Origin: Picrophilus oshimae DSM 9789
GTDB taxonomy: Archaea; Thermoplasmatota; Thermoplasmata; Thermoplasmatales; Thermoplasmataceae
Reading direction: 5' to 3'
DNA: 64,000 nt
Assembly: GCF_900176435.1 (NCBI RefSeq)
Contig: NZ_FWYE01000001.1
Span: 186,001-250,000 of the forward strand
Positions 45,235-54,351 of the stretch are shown one piece after another (position 1 is the stretch's first letter; every line of letters begins with the position of its first letter). The notes under the pieces are model-generated. The model was not told the DNA's origin. It did no database searches and saw nothing but the letters and a program-made list of their open reading frames with translations. The translations under genes and the position numbers were made by a program.

Positions 45235-46060
45235 GAGTTACACCCCTCATTATAAAAAGATCCTCTATTGAAACTGGCTTTACATTATAATCCATTTTTA
45301 TGTACCTGTAGGCCTCGGATTTATCAACGTACTTAATGTAAAGCGAGCCTATTGTATATGAATTCTCCATTGGTTTGTATGATTCTATTCTAACAAGGTT
45401 CCTCATATTTGATATTAGCTCATCGACTGAGCCGGACTTTATAATTTTCCCGGATTCCATCATGTATATCTTTTTTGATAGCTCCTCGGCCTCCTCCATG
45501 TAATGCGTTGTTAATATAACATTGCCATTTAATTTTTTTATTGCTGACCAGACCTCGAACCTTGATAGCGGGTCAAGACCTGTTGTAGGCTCATCCAGGA
45601 AAACAGTATCTGCGTTTGCAGCCAGGGCTATGGCAACGAACATCTTCCTCTTCATTCCACCGGATAATGTATCTGTAGGCTTGTGCATGGCATCAAGACC
45701 GACGTCCTTTAAGGCCTTTATTGCCGCATTTTTTGCCTCATGGAATGAAAAGCCCCTGGCGGCAAGGAACATATTTACCTGCTCGTAAGCCGTTAATATG
45801 CCTATGGGCGAGGCCTCCTGTGGTATGCTGACAATCTTTTTTCTTACCTTTTCAGGCTCCCTTACTATGCTTATTCCGTCTATTAAGGCATCGCCTGAGC
45901 TTGGCCTGAGCTGCGTCGACAGCATTCTTAGCAACGTCGTCTTTCCGGCGCCATTCCGGCCTATTATCGAAACAATACCGCTATCAATCTTATAATTTAA
46001 ATGATCAACAGCAACCTTTCCATCAGGATAGGTTTTGCTTAAATTTATTAGCTCAATCAT
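45224..46060 (-). CDS. ABC exporter ATPase
   Basis: 278 residues of the drug/antibiotic exporter (DrrA-like) type. Walker A is GRNGAGKTTLLRML near residue 34, the signature is TLSGGMKRKMFV near 130, Walker B is ADTVFLDEPTTGLDP near 151, and the switch histidine is in VILTTHYMEEAEEL. It energises the ABC-2 permease encoded downstream in the same operon. The C-terminal 70 residues form the regulatory tail common in this branch. Confidence 0.93.
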   Translation of the reverse strand: MIELINLSKTYPDGKVAVDHLNYKIDSGIVSIIGRNGAGKTTLLRMLSTQLRPSSGDALIDGISIVREPEKVRKKIVSIPQEASPIGILTAYEQVNMFLAARGFSFHEAKNAAIKALKDVGLDAMHKPTDTLSGGMKRKMFVAIALAANADTVFLDEPTTGLDPLSRFEVWSAIKKLNGNVILTTHYMEEAEELSKKIYMMESGKIIKSGSVDELISNMRNLVRIESYKPMENSYTIGSLYIKYVDKSEAYRYIKMDYNVKPVSIEDLFIMRGVTLES

Positions 46061-46102
46061 AAATTTAGATGAAATGCCTTGTTATTATATAATAATTTAC
46101 AT

Positions 46103-46954
46103 TCAGAACCTTGATACAAAAGATATAATATTCCCGTACCTTTCCTTTAATGATTTTTTGTTAAACCTTGAAACGTAATGATCTATCATTGATGTTTCCT
46201 CGCTGCTTAAATTAATGTTCATGGACTTTACATTTTCTATTACATGTTCAGGAACATTACTTTTTGGTATCGCAAAGAAGTTCTTTGATAAGATCCATGC
46301 AAGGATTACCTGTCTTACAGTTGCATTTCTTTTATTTGCTATTATATTAAACGGGCTTTCATCCTTTGAAATGGCATCAATATCATGGCCATGCATTAAC
46401 GGGCTGTATGCTATAATTGAAATGCTGTTTTTCCTGCAGAATTCAGATATCTCAGGTTCTATGTATCTAACCAGTGGATTGTATTCAACCTGGTTTGACA
46501 CAATTTCATATTTTGACATTGCGGACATTGCGCTTTTTAATTCGTTTACATTAAAATTGCTGACACCTATGTATCTTATCATACCGGTATCTACAAGGTG
46601 CTCCATGGCTTTCATTGTTTCCTTTATATCGACGTGCCTGTTTGGCCAGTGTAACTGGTAAAGATCTATTGTTTTTACATTTAACCTTTTAAGGCTGTTT
46701 TCACAGGCTCTTATTAAGCTATCATATTTAAAATGATTCGGAAATACCTTTGTGGCTATAAAAACTTCCCTGGATTCTATGGCCCTTCCAACCATGGCCT
46801 CGTTTCTGTATGCCTCGGCAGTGTCCACAAAGTTTGAGCCGGCGTCCAGACCTGCACGTATTGCCATTATGCTTTGATCGTTGCTTTTCATCTGCCATGT
46901 GCCAATTCCTATTGATGAAATCCTTTCACCGGTCTTCCCAAGATAAAATTCCAT
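46103..46954 (-). CDS. Aldo/keto reductase
   Basis: 283 residues forming the AKR barrel. The catalytic tetrad can be traced: Asp and Tyr in NFVDTAEAYRNEAMVG near residue 45, Lys in FIATKVFPNH near 72 and His in LYQLHWPNR near 103. The NADP(H)-binding C-terminal region is AIPKSNVPEHVIEN near 236. It reduces aldehydes or ketones, or oxidises sugars, in the cytoplasm. Single gene, substrate unknown. Confidence 0.93.
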   Translation of the reverse strand: MEFYLGKTGERISSIGIGTWQMKSNDQSIMAIRAGLDAGSNFVDTAEAYRNEAMVGRAIESREVFIATKVFPNHFKYDSLIRACENSLKRLNVKTIDLYQLHWPNRHVDIKETMKAMEHLVDTGMIRYIGVSNFNVNELKSAMSAMSKYEIVSNQVEYNPLVRYIEPEISEFCRKNSISIIAYSPLMHGHDIDAISKDESPFNIIANKRNATVRQVILAWILSKNFFAIPKSNVPEHVIENVKSMNINLSSEETSMIDHYVSRFNKKSLKERYGNIISFVSRF

Positions 46955-46995
46955 AAATTTATAATATAAATGTAAATAAAATACTTTTCAAAAAT

Positions 46996-47601
46996 TTATT
47001 CTGTTTTTATATACCAGGTTTTATTGCCCTCCCTTATTCTCTGAAGTGCATCCTCTAATGTTGATGGCGGTGGCAGTATTCCCTTATCTCCAGGCCTCCA
47101 GTTCACCGGTGTTGCTATTTTCCTTGACCAGTTGGCCTGCAGCGCCTTTACTGACCTTAATATCTCATCTATGTTTCTGCCAGTTTCTGCAGGATAGTAT
47201 ATCATCCATCTTACGGTCTGGTTTGGATCTATTATAAATACTCCGCGAACGGTATTTCCGGCGTTCTCGTCGATTAGATTGTATTCCCTTGCTATCTCCT
47301 TATTTATATCAGCTATAACAGGAAACTGTATCTCTATACCAAATTTTTCATAGATGTCCTTAAGCCATTCGATATGGCTTTGCAGGCTGTCAACGCTCAG
47401 ACCTATCAACTCGACGTTTAATTCCTTAAAATCGTTGTATCTCCTTGAAAACTCAATAAATTCTGTTGTGCATATTGGCGTAAAATCTGCAGGGTGTGAG
47501 AACAAAAGCACCCATTTGTTTTTGTAATCTGATAGCGATATTACACCACGCGTTGTGTTTGCCGTAAAATCCGGGGCCCTTTTACCAAGATACACAGGCA
47601 T
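46996..47601 (-). CDS. 1-Cys peroxiredoxin (Prx6-like)
   Basis: 201 residues with a single cysteine, the peroxidatic Cys44 in SHPADFTPICTTEF. The absence of any other cysteine makes it a 1-Cys enzyme that must be reduced by an outside partner. The C-terminal extension (VNWRPGDKGILPPPST) is typical of archaeal Prx6 proteins. It reduces peroxides in the cytoplasm. It is upstream of, and may act with, redox genes such as the thioredoxin reductase at 41046, but that link is inference. Confidence 0.95.
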   Translation of the reverse strand: MPVYLGKRAPDFTANTTRGVISLSDYKNKWVLLFSHPADFTPICTTEFIEFSRRYNDFKELNVELIGLSVDSLQSHIEWLKDIYEKFGIEIQFPVIADINKEIAREYNLIDENAGNTVRGVFIIDPNQTVRWMIYYPAETGRNIDEILRSVKALQANWSRKIATPVNWRPGDKGILPPPSTLEDALQRIREGNKTWYIKTE

Positions 47602-47767
47602 TCTATCACCAGTATGTGATCCGTAAAAAATATAATACAGTTATCAAAGGTGCAATTGCACCAATAGATATATTTTAATATTAAAAAATATTAATATCAT
47701 TATTTTTAAAATTTCCTTATTTTAATTGCTAAATTAAGTTTATATCTATTTTATAAATAAATTATAT

Positions 47768-48001
47768 ATGATAATAGATGATAGACGTTATATATCATGC
47801 GGTGGTGATTCATTAACATATCTTAAATCACTTTTAAAATCATGGAGCATTGATATTGATGATGATGTGATGCTTTATTTATCAAGGGAGAAATTTCCAT
47901 ATAAAAGGGAGGTTTTTGAGAAATTATGTTTAATGTACAACCTGAGGATTATAAAATTTGATGATGATAATGATATATCTATATTATTTCGAAAAATATG
48001 A
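47768..48001 (+). CDS. Small hypothetical protein
   Basis: 77 residues, beginning MIIDDRRYISCGGDSLTYL and ending in DDDNDISILFRKI. It is acidic and of mixed alpha/beta character with two cysteines. A TATA-like GTTTATATC lies about 30 nt upstream, supporting expression. No motif or family was recognised. It is convergent with the amidohydrolase at 48004. Confidence 0.5.
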   Translation: MIIDDRRYISCGGDSLTYLKSLLKSWSIDIDDDVMLYLSREKFPYKREVFEKLCLMYNLRIIKFDDDNDISILFRKI

Positions 48002-48003
48002 TT

Positions 48004-49242
48004 TCAAAGGAATTCTGCATCAATAAATTCATCAGGATTAAAGTTATTTAGCCTGCCATTTTCCTTTAATATTTTTCCGTTTACAATTACATAAAGTACA
48101 TTTGATGGATTTCCGGAGAAAACGATGTTCTTTATAAAATCATTGCCCGGAATCATGTTAACAGCCCGTCTGTCAATTATTATTAAATCGGCAATGCTGC
48201 CGGGCTCAATTATTCCACCGTTTAGATTTAATGCACTGTAGCCATTCAATGTTGCCATTCTAAAAATGTCACCGGATTTTATTATTGACGGGTCCCAGCG
48301 CTCATTGTTTATTGATAGCAATGAGAACTTCATTTCCTGGAACATATCAAGTGAGTTGTTGCTTCCGGAGCTGTCCGTTCCAATTGATACATTTATGTTA
48401 TTATTAAGCATTTCCGGTATGGGTGCGTTGCCCCCTGATGCAAGCTTCGCATTGCTTACAGAGTTCCATGAAACCTTTACATTGTTTTTTGAGAGCATCT
48501 TTATCTCATTGATTGTTACCCAGACGCAGTGTGCCGCAATCAATTTATCTGAAAGGAAGTTTATTTTATTTAAATGCTCAACAGGCCTCTCACCGTAGCG
48601 TTTTACCGTATCATAGACTTCCTTCCTGGTTTCCGATAAATGTGTGTGCATCATAACATTGTATTTTTTTGATAGATCAAGAACCTTCATGTATGTTTCA
48701 TCAGATGATACATATATACCTTGAACACCGATCATTGGTGTTACATTTTCAGGGTGGTCCATTGTTATAAAATGTTCGGCATTCTTTACAGGGCTGCCCT
48801 TCTGTGTTGTGTACTCATCGTCAAGAACGGCCCAGGCAAGGTATGCGCGTATACCTGTTTTCTCTGCAGCCCTTTGTATTATATCCTCTGAATAATATAA
48901 ATCAACAAATGTTGTTATTCCTGAATTTATCATTTCATACATGCCAAGAAGTGACGAGTTATATATACCGTTATCTGTTCTTGAAGAATCAAGATCACCG
49001 GATTTTTCCAGAAAATCACTTAAAACAGTATCGTCCAAAAGACCCTTGAAACCTGTCATTGCAACATGGGCATGGGTATTCACAAACCCTGGTATTAAAA
49101 GATTGCATTTTGCGTCTATAATATAATCTGCGTAATCTTTTATCTCACCTGTTTTTTTTATTATATTACCATCTATTAATACATCTGATTTTATGAATTT
49201 TAAATCCCTTAAAATCATTGCATTTTTTATTAAAATTGACAT
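48004..49242 (-). CDS. Amidohydrolase, 5'-deoxyadenosine/SAH deaminase type
   Basis: 412 residues of the MtaD/DadD branch. Metal ligands follow in order: FVNTHAHVAMTGFKGLLDD near residue 55 (HxH), MMHTHLSETRKEV near 196 (His), LIAAHCVWVT near 234 (His) and IGTDSSGSNNSLDMF near 280 (Asp). Enzymes of this group deaminate 5'-deoxyadenosine, methylthioadenosine or S-adenosylhomocysteine to inosine forms, recycling SAM by-products. Lid residues distinguishing these substrates cannot be judged here. Single gene between a small hypothetical and arcS. Confidence 0.87.
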   Translation of the reverse strand: MSILIKNAMILRDLKFIKSDVLIDGNIIKKTGEIKDYADYIIDAKCNLLIPGFVNTHAHVAMTGFKGLLDDTVLSDFLEKSGDLDSSRTDNGIYNSSLLGMYEMINSGITTFVDLYYSEDIIQRAAEKTGIRAYLAWAVLDDEYTTQKGSPVKNAEHFITMDHPENVTPMIGVQGIYVSSDETYMKVLDLSKKYNVMMHTHLSETRKEVYDTVKRYGERPVEHLNKINFLSDKLIAAHCVWVTINEIKMLSKNNVKVSWNSVSNAKLASGGNAPIPEMLNNNINVSIGTDSSGSNNSLDMFQEMKFSLLSINNERWDPSIIKSGDIFRMATLNGYSALNLNGGIIEPGSIADLIIIDRRAVNMIPGNDFIKNIVFSGNPSNVLYVIVNGKILKENGRLNNFNPDEFIDAEFL

Positions 49243-49272
49243 TATTTTGTATCTTTTTTAATTATTAATTTT

Positions 49273-50817
49273 TTATCTTACCTTAACACCGGCACCATGA
49301 TCGAGATCAATCATTGCCCTGTAAGATATCAGTGCAGTGCCAACACCGCGGATCTCATTGTTGTGAACTATTATAACCTCATCCCCGGGTTTTATATCGT
49401 CTGTTGCATCTTTTATACCGGCATTGAAGACATAGGATGTTGGCTTAAAATCATCAATGTAAACAATCTTTTTACCTGCATTTAAAAATATACATGCACC
49501 GTTTCTATTTATCGTGAACCTGCCAAGTTTTTCATTGAATACAAAGAGGGCCCTGCCATTCCTTGTTACCATATCCATGTTATAGCTCCTGCTTATTTTT
49601 ATATCATCTAGATAATCTTTTATCCATGTTCCAAACTGGTATGATAGCATGCTTTTATAATTGAATAAATGATCCATTTTTGGAGAGTTTATCGTTAAAT
49701 CCCTAAGTGTTGATTCAAGCTCGGAAAGTTTTTCCTCTGATAGTATATTACCCTCAATTAAAATGATGTTTCCAGAGCTTTTTATAAAGTTTAAATCCTC
49801 ATCTATGTATGCTACTATGTTTTTATATCTATTTTTTAATAAATAGGATTTTAAGAGATCGTTTATCATCTTCTTTTCATCCTCGTACCAGAGGCCTATG
49901 ACCGGGATATCATAGAAGGCCGCAGGGTACATGGATTCAAGCTCCCTCGGAACCAGACCAACAGGCGAGGTTACTATTAACTCGTGTATGTATTTTCTGT
50001 ATTTTTCTATCCTGGAAAGTATCTTTTTATGGCTCTTTGATTTTGAATATGGTTTTTTTGCTGAGCATGGGAGTATTAAAAGATTTTCAACGTCAGGTTT
50101 TGAATAATCATTTTTTATGTAGTTCCTGTAAGATACTATGTCAGGCCTGTTTAATGATTCTATGGTGTTTGCCTTTATATATGGTGTATATACCGGAAAT
50201 ACCATTGAATAATCTGAAAAATAATCATTATCAATTATTCTTAGCATCTCAATTGCCCTGCTTGAATACTGGAACTTCTCAACGAATTCCCTTAGTGTAC
50301 CTGTTTTTATTGCGGATCTTAATAATGATATAATATCGTTGGCGAACTTAAGGTTATCATTTATATTATTATCAGATGATTTTGTTTTGCCCATCATTGT
50401 GTATTTTATATTATTAATGCTCTCCTCTTTTATGTATATATCATCAAAGAGGTCAGCACCGGCATAAACAAGAACAGGTATAATGTATGGATCACCTATG
50501 CCAGGAAGGTATATTAATTTTGAAAAACCGTATTTTTTTCTTAAAGCCATTAATGCCTTTATTATAAGCCTTGGCCTCTGTATTAGCTCAACGGCATTGT
50601 AAACCATTACTATATCACCGGATTCAATGCAATAAAGGGAGGACATAAAATATGGATATTTTATCTCTGCATTGAATTCATTGCCAAGAACATAAAATTT
50701 ATCTGATCTCTTAAACTGGTTTATATCATCAGTATTTATGATAAGAGGTGTTTCGTAATCCTTATAGTAAAGACTTAATGCGTTGCCAAATGTGAAGACG
50801 TTATCCTTTTTTTCCAT
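49273..50817 (-). CDS. arcS: Archaeosine synthase ArcS
   Basis: 514 residues. The archaeosine-synthase signature PCSAKKPYSKSKSHKK is near residue 245; the N-terminal half is a degenerate tRNA-guanine transglycosylase-like domain, and the C-terminal 75 residues are a PUA RNA-binding domain (RFTINRNGACIFLNAG ... DEVIIVHNNEIRGVGTALI). ArcS helps convert preQ0 at position 15 of tRNA to archaeosine. Its presence is a strong archaeal marker. The TGT enzyme itself is not in the window. Confidence 0.9.
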   Translation of the reverse strand: MEKKDNVFTFGNALSLYYKDYETPLIINTDDINQFKRSDKFYVLGNEFNAEIKYPYFMSSLYCIESGDIVMVYNAVELIQRPRLIIKALMALRKKYGFSKLIYLPGIGDPYIIPVLVYAGADLFDDIYIKEESINNIKYTMMGKTKSSDNNINDNLKFANDIISLLRSAIKTGTLREFVEKFQYSSRAIEMLRIIDNDYFSDYSMVFPVYTPYIKANTIESLNRPDIVSYRNYIKNDYSKPDVENLLILPCSAKKPYSKSKSHKKILSRIEKYRKYIHELIVTSPVGLVPRELESMYPAAFYDIPVIGLWYEDEKKMINDLLKSYLLKNRYKNIVAYIDEDLNFIKSSGNIILIEGNILSEEKLSELESTLRDLTINSPKMDHLFNYKSMLSYQFGTWIKDYLDDIKISRSYNMDMVTRNGRALFVFNEKLGRFTINRNGACIFLNAGKKIVYIDDFKPTSYVFNAGIKDATDDIKPGDEVIIVHNNEIRGVGTALISYRAMIDLDHGAGVKVR

Positions 50818-50901
50818 AAAAGCTAATGGCTAAAGCATAGATATATTTTTACAGTTTGTGTGTATAAAAAACTTAATAATGTATAAATAATTTCTATATG
50901 A

Positions 50902-51462
50902 ATGCATGGAAGTATATCATACCCGGGTGACGTCATAGCAAGTGAGGAGGAGTACCTACCAGGCAAAAACACCATTGAGGATGCTGGGAATATAATATCT
51001 CTATGCTATGGTGAGGTCGTAAAGGATGACAGGAACCTTGTTATATCTGTCAGGCCAATGAAGCATGAAAGGGCATTAAAGGTAGGCGATATTGTTTACG
51101 GGATGGTTCTCAAGGTAACAAACAATGAGGCAACGGTACATATCTACGCTGTTGAGGATAATAGGTTAATCCCTGTGGAAAAGGACGCAAAGCTGAGACT
51201 GCCAATACTGAACAGGAATTATACCCAGATGGTTTCACTTGGGGACATGTTAAGGGGAAAGGTGTTAACGACAAAACCACTTTACATAACAATATTCTCC
51301 ACGCATCTGGGCGTTCTCAGAACAAGATGCACCGTTTGCCGCAGGGAGATGGTGATAAAAAATAATGTGCTTTACTGTACAAACTGTAAAAGAATAGAGA
51401 GGAGAAAGATCTCGGATGATTATGGCAATATAAATATAGGTGATAATAATGAAGGAAGGTAA
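50902..51462 (+). CDS. csl4: Exosome RNA-binding subunit Csl4
   Basis: 186 residues with the Csl4 domain order: N-terminal barrel (PGDVIASEEEYLPGKNT), S1 domain in the middle (VGDIVYGMVLKVTNNEATVHI), and a C-terminal zinc ribbon (CTVCRREMVIKNNVLYCTNC). Csl4 sits on the cap of the archaeal RNA exosome and links it to DnaG and RNA substrates. It starts a three-gene run with a coiled-coil miniprotein (14-nt overlap) and an Lsm protein, a set concerned with RNA. Confidence 0.93.
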   Translation: MHGSISYPGDVIASEEEYLPGKNTIEDAGNIISLCYGEVVKDDRNLVISVRPMKHERALKVGDIVYGMVLKVTNNEATVHIYAVEDNRLIPVEKDAKLRLPILNRNYTQMVSLGDMLRGKVLTTKPLYITIFSTHLGVLRTRCTVCRREMVIKNNVLYCTNCKRIERRKISDDYGNINIGDNNEGR

Positions 51463-51601
51463 AGTAAAGGATGTTCAGGAGTTATCCAGGGAGGTAAATG
51501 ACATGAGAAAGGAGCTTGACAGCATGAAGGAAGTTGTTAGGGGCCTCCTTGAGATAATGATGAGCAGGGAAGAATATGATGATGGTGATGAATATAATTG
51601 A
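51449..51601 (+). CDS. 50-aa coiled-coil miniprotein between csl4 and lsm
   Basis: A short ORF, MKEGKVKDVQELSREVNDM onward, ending EEYDDGDEYN. Residues 6-40 have a heptad pattern of Leu/Val/Met typical of a parallel coiled coil, and the tail is acidic. It overlaps csl4 by 14 nt and has its own Shine-Dalgarno AGGTGA about 9 nt before ATG 51449. Its stop overlaps the GAGGTGG ribosome site of the downstream lsm gene. The tight packing argues for real translation and for a role with the RNA proteins on either side. No named family recognised. Confidence 0.72.
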   Translation: MKEGKVKDVQELSREVNDMRKELDSMKEVVRGLLEIMMSREEYDDGDEYN

Positions 51602-51610
51602 GGTGGTTTT

Positions 51611-51826
51611 ATGGCGCTATTACCAATGAAGATGCTTGAGGAGAGTTTAAATAAGAAGGTATCACTGCTTTTAAAGGACAACAGGGTTCTTGAAGGCACC
51701 CTTGCAGGCTATGATGAGTACATGAACATGACGCTTGATGATGCCGAGGAGAGCGGTGAGACCCAGAGAAAGCTTGGAACTGTTGTTATAAGGGGCAGCA
51801 ACGTTGTAAGAATTGCCCCAAAATAA
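51611..51826 (+). CDS. Sm-like archaeal protein (Lsm)
   Basis: 71 residues, a complete Sm fold. Sm1 is KKVSLLLKDNRVLEGTLAGYDEYMNMTLDDAEE and Sm2 is LGTVVIRGSNVVRIAPK, with the uridine-binding RGSNV turn. Archaeal Lsm proteins form heptameric rings that bind U-rich RNA and tRNA-related RNAs. GAGGTGG lies 5 nt before the ATG; it is the third gene of the csl4 run. Confidence 0.95.
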   Translation: MALLPMKMLEESLNKKVSLLLKDNRVLEGTLAGYDEYMNMTLDDAEESGETQRKLGTVVIRGSNVVRIAPK

Positions 51827-51829
51827 TTT

Positions 51830-52726
51830 TTATTTTATTATTTCTATAATGTGTATAATCATAACAATGAAAAAGACAAAGGTCAGATATGGAGCCGTGT
51901 AGATAAATAGCCTCATGGAGGCTTTCTTTGTGGGCTTTTTTATGAAATTTACTGAATATATTACAATTGGTACTGATAATATTAATATAACCAGAAGGTA
52001 AAGATAATTAAAAAAACCAAGAAAATATGGTATTACAGAAAACAGTATAAGAAGCATTGATGATAATGATATTGAAACTGCTGTTTTCCTATCCGAGTAA
52101 ACAACTGGAAGCATTGGAACCCCGGCCCTGTAATAATCATCACGGTACTTGTATGCAAGGCTCCAGACATGAACCGGGATCCAGAACATTACAAGGAAGA
52201 ATAATATAAAAGGTATCCATGAAAATCTATCAGTGACTGTATACCAGCCTATAAGTACCGGAAATGCACCTGAGAACCCACCAAGGATTATGCTGTACGG
52301 GGTTCTCCTTTTTAAAAGGTAGCTGTAAATAAAAACGTTATCGAACAGGCCAAGGAACATAAATAGTGCTGCAAGGTATCTTTTAAATATTAATAATATA
52401 AAAATAGAGAAGAGCGATAGTATGATTCCAAACAAAAAGGCACCCTTTTCGCTGATTTCGCCTGATGGCAATGGCCTGTTTCTTGTTCTCTCCATTATTG
52501 AATCCATATCCCGGTCTATGTAATTTGTAAGACCCTCGGCACCCATTGAACCGGTCATGTTTGCAACAAGGGCGACAAGTAATAGTATTATTAAATATGA
52601 TTTAAATGAGTTTATCGCAAGTATTGAACCTATTAATCCTATAAAGACTAAAAGCCACCATACCTGTGGCTTTGAATAGATGAAATAGGCCCTTAATTTA
52701 TTCATATACATGTATGCTTTATTCAT
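51830..52726 (-). CDS. ctaB: Heme O synthase (protoheme IX farnesyltransferase)
   Basis: 298 residues with about eight to nine membrane helices. The polyprenyl-diphosphate motif is LTNYIDRDMDSIMERTRNRP near residue 65-85, followed by LPSGEIS, and the second Asp-rich loop is YKYRDDYYRAGVPMLPVVY near 190, both characteristic of CtaB/COX10. It farnesylates heme B to heme O for a terminal oxidase. No oxidase or heme A synthase gene is nearby. Start 52726 or 52705. Confidence 0.91.
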   Translation of the reverse strand: MNKAYMYMNKLRAYFIYSKPQVWWLLVFIGLIGSILAINSFKSYLIILLLVALVANMTGSMGAEGLTNYIDRDMDSIMERTRNRPLPSGEISEKGAFLFGIILSLFSIFILLIFKRYLAALFMFLGLFDNVFIYSYLLKRRTPYSIILGGFSGAFPVLIGWYTVTDRFSWIPFILFFLVMFWIPVHVWSLAYKYRDDYYRAGVPMLPVVYSDRKTAVSISLSSMLLILFSVIPYFLGFFNYLYLLVILILSVPIVIYSVNFIKKPTKKASMRLFIYTAPYLTFVFFIVMIIHIIEIIK

Positions 52727-52877
52727 AATTAATTCTTTTTAAATATTTTTTCATAAAATCCTTAAATATTTTAAAAATGGTAATATCGACATTAATTATA
52801 ACTATATAAATTAACACGTATAATTTTTGGCTAACAAATTTGTGAAAAGTTTATATCTTAGTTATAGATGAAACCAT

Positions 52878-53180
52878 ATGGCCGGAAACGATATTAACAA
52901 GATTATAGAATCATACAGGAACAAAAATCCATTAAAAGACATACCAACTGTCCTTGTTCCGGTTTGGCAGATAAAGATAAAGGAGAGATTTGGAATAAAC
53001 GTTGACAGGGAGATAGCAGAATACATTGTCCTTGCTGCCCATGAGAGCGGAACCTGGAAGAAGCAGAGGGCTATAAGAAAGATAGAGCAGATATTAATAA
53101 CAAGGGGAGAGAACAGGGAGAATGCAAAAAAGATGGCAAGAAACATAGTGGAGATGGCGGTTGGCAATATACAGGAATAA
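52878..53180 (+). CDS. Conserved-type hypothetical, linked to rRNA methyltransferase
   Basis: 100 residues, basic and helical, beginning MAGNDINKIIESYRNKNPLKD and rich in Lys/Arg through KKQRAIRKIEQILITRGENRENAKK. There is a TATA element (AGTTTATATC) 25-28 nt upstream of ATG 52878. Its stop overlaps the next start by 20 nt, so it is translated with the methyltransferase. The charge suggests RNA or ribosome binding. No family name can be given. Confidence 0.65.
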   Translation: MAGNDINKIIESYRNKNPLKDIPTVLVPVWQIKIKERFGINVDREIAEYIVLAAHESGTWKKQRAIRKIEQILITRGENRENAKKMARNIVEMAVGNIQE

Positions 53181-53775
53181 GATTAATAAAAGGCAGCTTG
53201 AGATAAGGCTTCAGGGATTGATGCTGCCGGAGAATTACGATATAAATCTCGAGCAGTATCCGACGGATGCTTCCTCGGCATCTTCAATTATTATAAGCGC
53301 ATATTTAAATGGTGATATTTTAAACAAAAGGGTGGCCGATCTTGGCTGTGGTTATGGTGTATTCGCCATTGGTGCCTCGCTAATGGGAGCTCTGGAATCA
53401 AAGGGCTTTGACATAGACCAGGAAATGATAAAACTCTCAGTTAAAAATAATGAGATTGCAGGTGCCAGTGCAAGATTTTTTAATATGGATGTTTCTAAAA
53501 TAGATGAAACGTTCGATACAGTTATAATGAATCCACCATTTGGCTCTGTTATAAGGGGCAGTGATATGAAATTCCTCGAAAAGGCTCTGGAAATATCAAA
53601 AAATATATATTCAATACATAATGCCAGGGCATACGATTTTATAAGGAAATTTTACACGGAAAATGCCGAGATCATGGATGAGAGCTTTATGTCAATTGAG
53701 ATCCCAAGGATATACAAACATCATAGGCATGATAGATATAAAATAGACTCAGTAATTTTTTATGTAAAAAATTGA
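53161..53775 (+). CDS. METTL5-like N6-adenine methyltransferase
   Basis: 204 residues. The SAM motif is VADLGCGYGVFAIGASLMG near residue 60, the acidic motif is FDIDQEMIKLS near 87, and motif IV is DTVIMNPPFGSV near 120, whose NPPF identifies an adenine-N6 methyltransferase. The group METTL5 methylates a conserved adenosine of small-subunit rRNA. It starts with TTG at 53161 inside the preceding gene. Substrate is assigned by family resemblance only. Confidence 0.83.
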   Translation: MAIYRNKINKRQLEIRLQGLMLPENYDINLEQYPTDASSASSIIISAYLNGDILNKRVADLGCGYGVFAIGASLMGALESKGFDIDQEMIKLSVKNNEIAGASARFFNMDVSKIDETFDTVIMNPPFGSVIRGSDMKFLEKALEISKNIYSIHNARAYDFIRKFYTENAEIMDESFMSIEIPRIYKHHRHDRYKIDSVIFYVKN

Positions 53776-53811
53776 AAAAATAATTATATTGAATTGCAAT
53801 TAACCATTAAT

Positions 53812-53885
53812 GGCCGGGGTGGGGTAGTGGCACATCCTTGGGGACTGTGGATCCCCGGACCCGGGTTCAATTCCCGGTCCCGGCC
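53812..53885 (+). tRNA. tRNA-His (GTG)
   Basis: The gene encodes the extra G-1 (53812), paired with C73. Acceptor GCCGGGG pairs with TCCCGGC, the anticodon loop CTGTGGA gives GTG, and the T-arm is CCGGG TTCAATT CCCGG. CCA is not encoded. Confidence 0.94.
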
Positions 53886-53961
53886 CTTTTGTATTCTTAA
53901 ACTTTTAAACTTAAATATAAAAATATATAAAGACTGAAAATATTAACCACAGGGTGTTAGA

Positions 53962-54351
53962 ATGAGCTGGACTGAAGCAGAGGTAAGAGAATTAAAGGTT
54001 GGAAGATACATATTAATTGACGATTCACCATGCAGGATCGTTGACATTACAATGTCAAAGCCAGGGAAGCACGGTGAGGCAAAGGGAAGAATAGTTGCAA
54101 TAGGGGTCTTTGATAATCAAAAGCACAGTGTGGTTTATCCTGTAAAGCATAAGGTTAAGGTTCCGGTAATTACAAAGAAGAATGCCCAGGTTCTATCAAT
54201 AGCAAACAATGAGGTTCAGTTAATGGACTCTGAGACATTTGAAACCTTTGTTATACCGGTTGATCCTGCAGACCTTGAGAAGATTAAACCAGGAATGGAG
54301 GTGCCCTATTGGGAGGCAATGGGTCAGAGAAAGATAATGCTTCAGAACTGA
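53962..54351 (+). CDS. eif5A: Translation initiation factor aIF5A
   Basis: 129 residues. The hypusine loop is [12 protein letters not shown] near residue 33-44, with the lysine before HG being the modified one; the N-terminal SH3-like domain and C-terminal OB domain follow the normal order. The factor helps ribosomes through difficult sequences such as polyproline. It forms a one-base overlap (TGATG) with a downstream agmatinase-family gene, tying the factor to polyamine metabolism needed for its modification. Confidence 0.96.
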   Translation: MSWTEAEVRELKVGRYILIDDSPCRIVDITMSKPGKHGEAKGRIVAIGVFDNQKHSVVYPVKHKVKVPVITKKNAQVLSIANNEVQLMDSETFETFVIPVDPADLEKIKPGMEVPYWEAMGQRKIMLQN

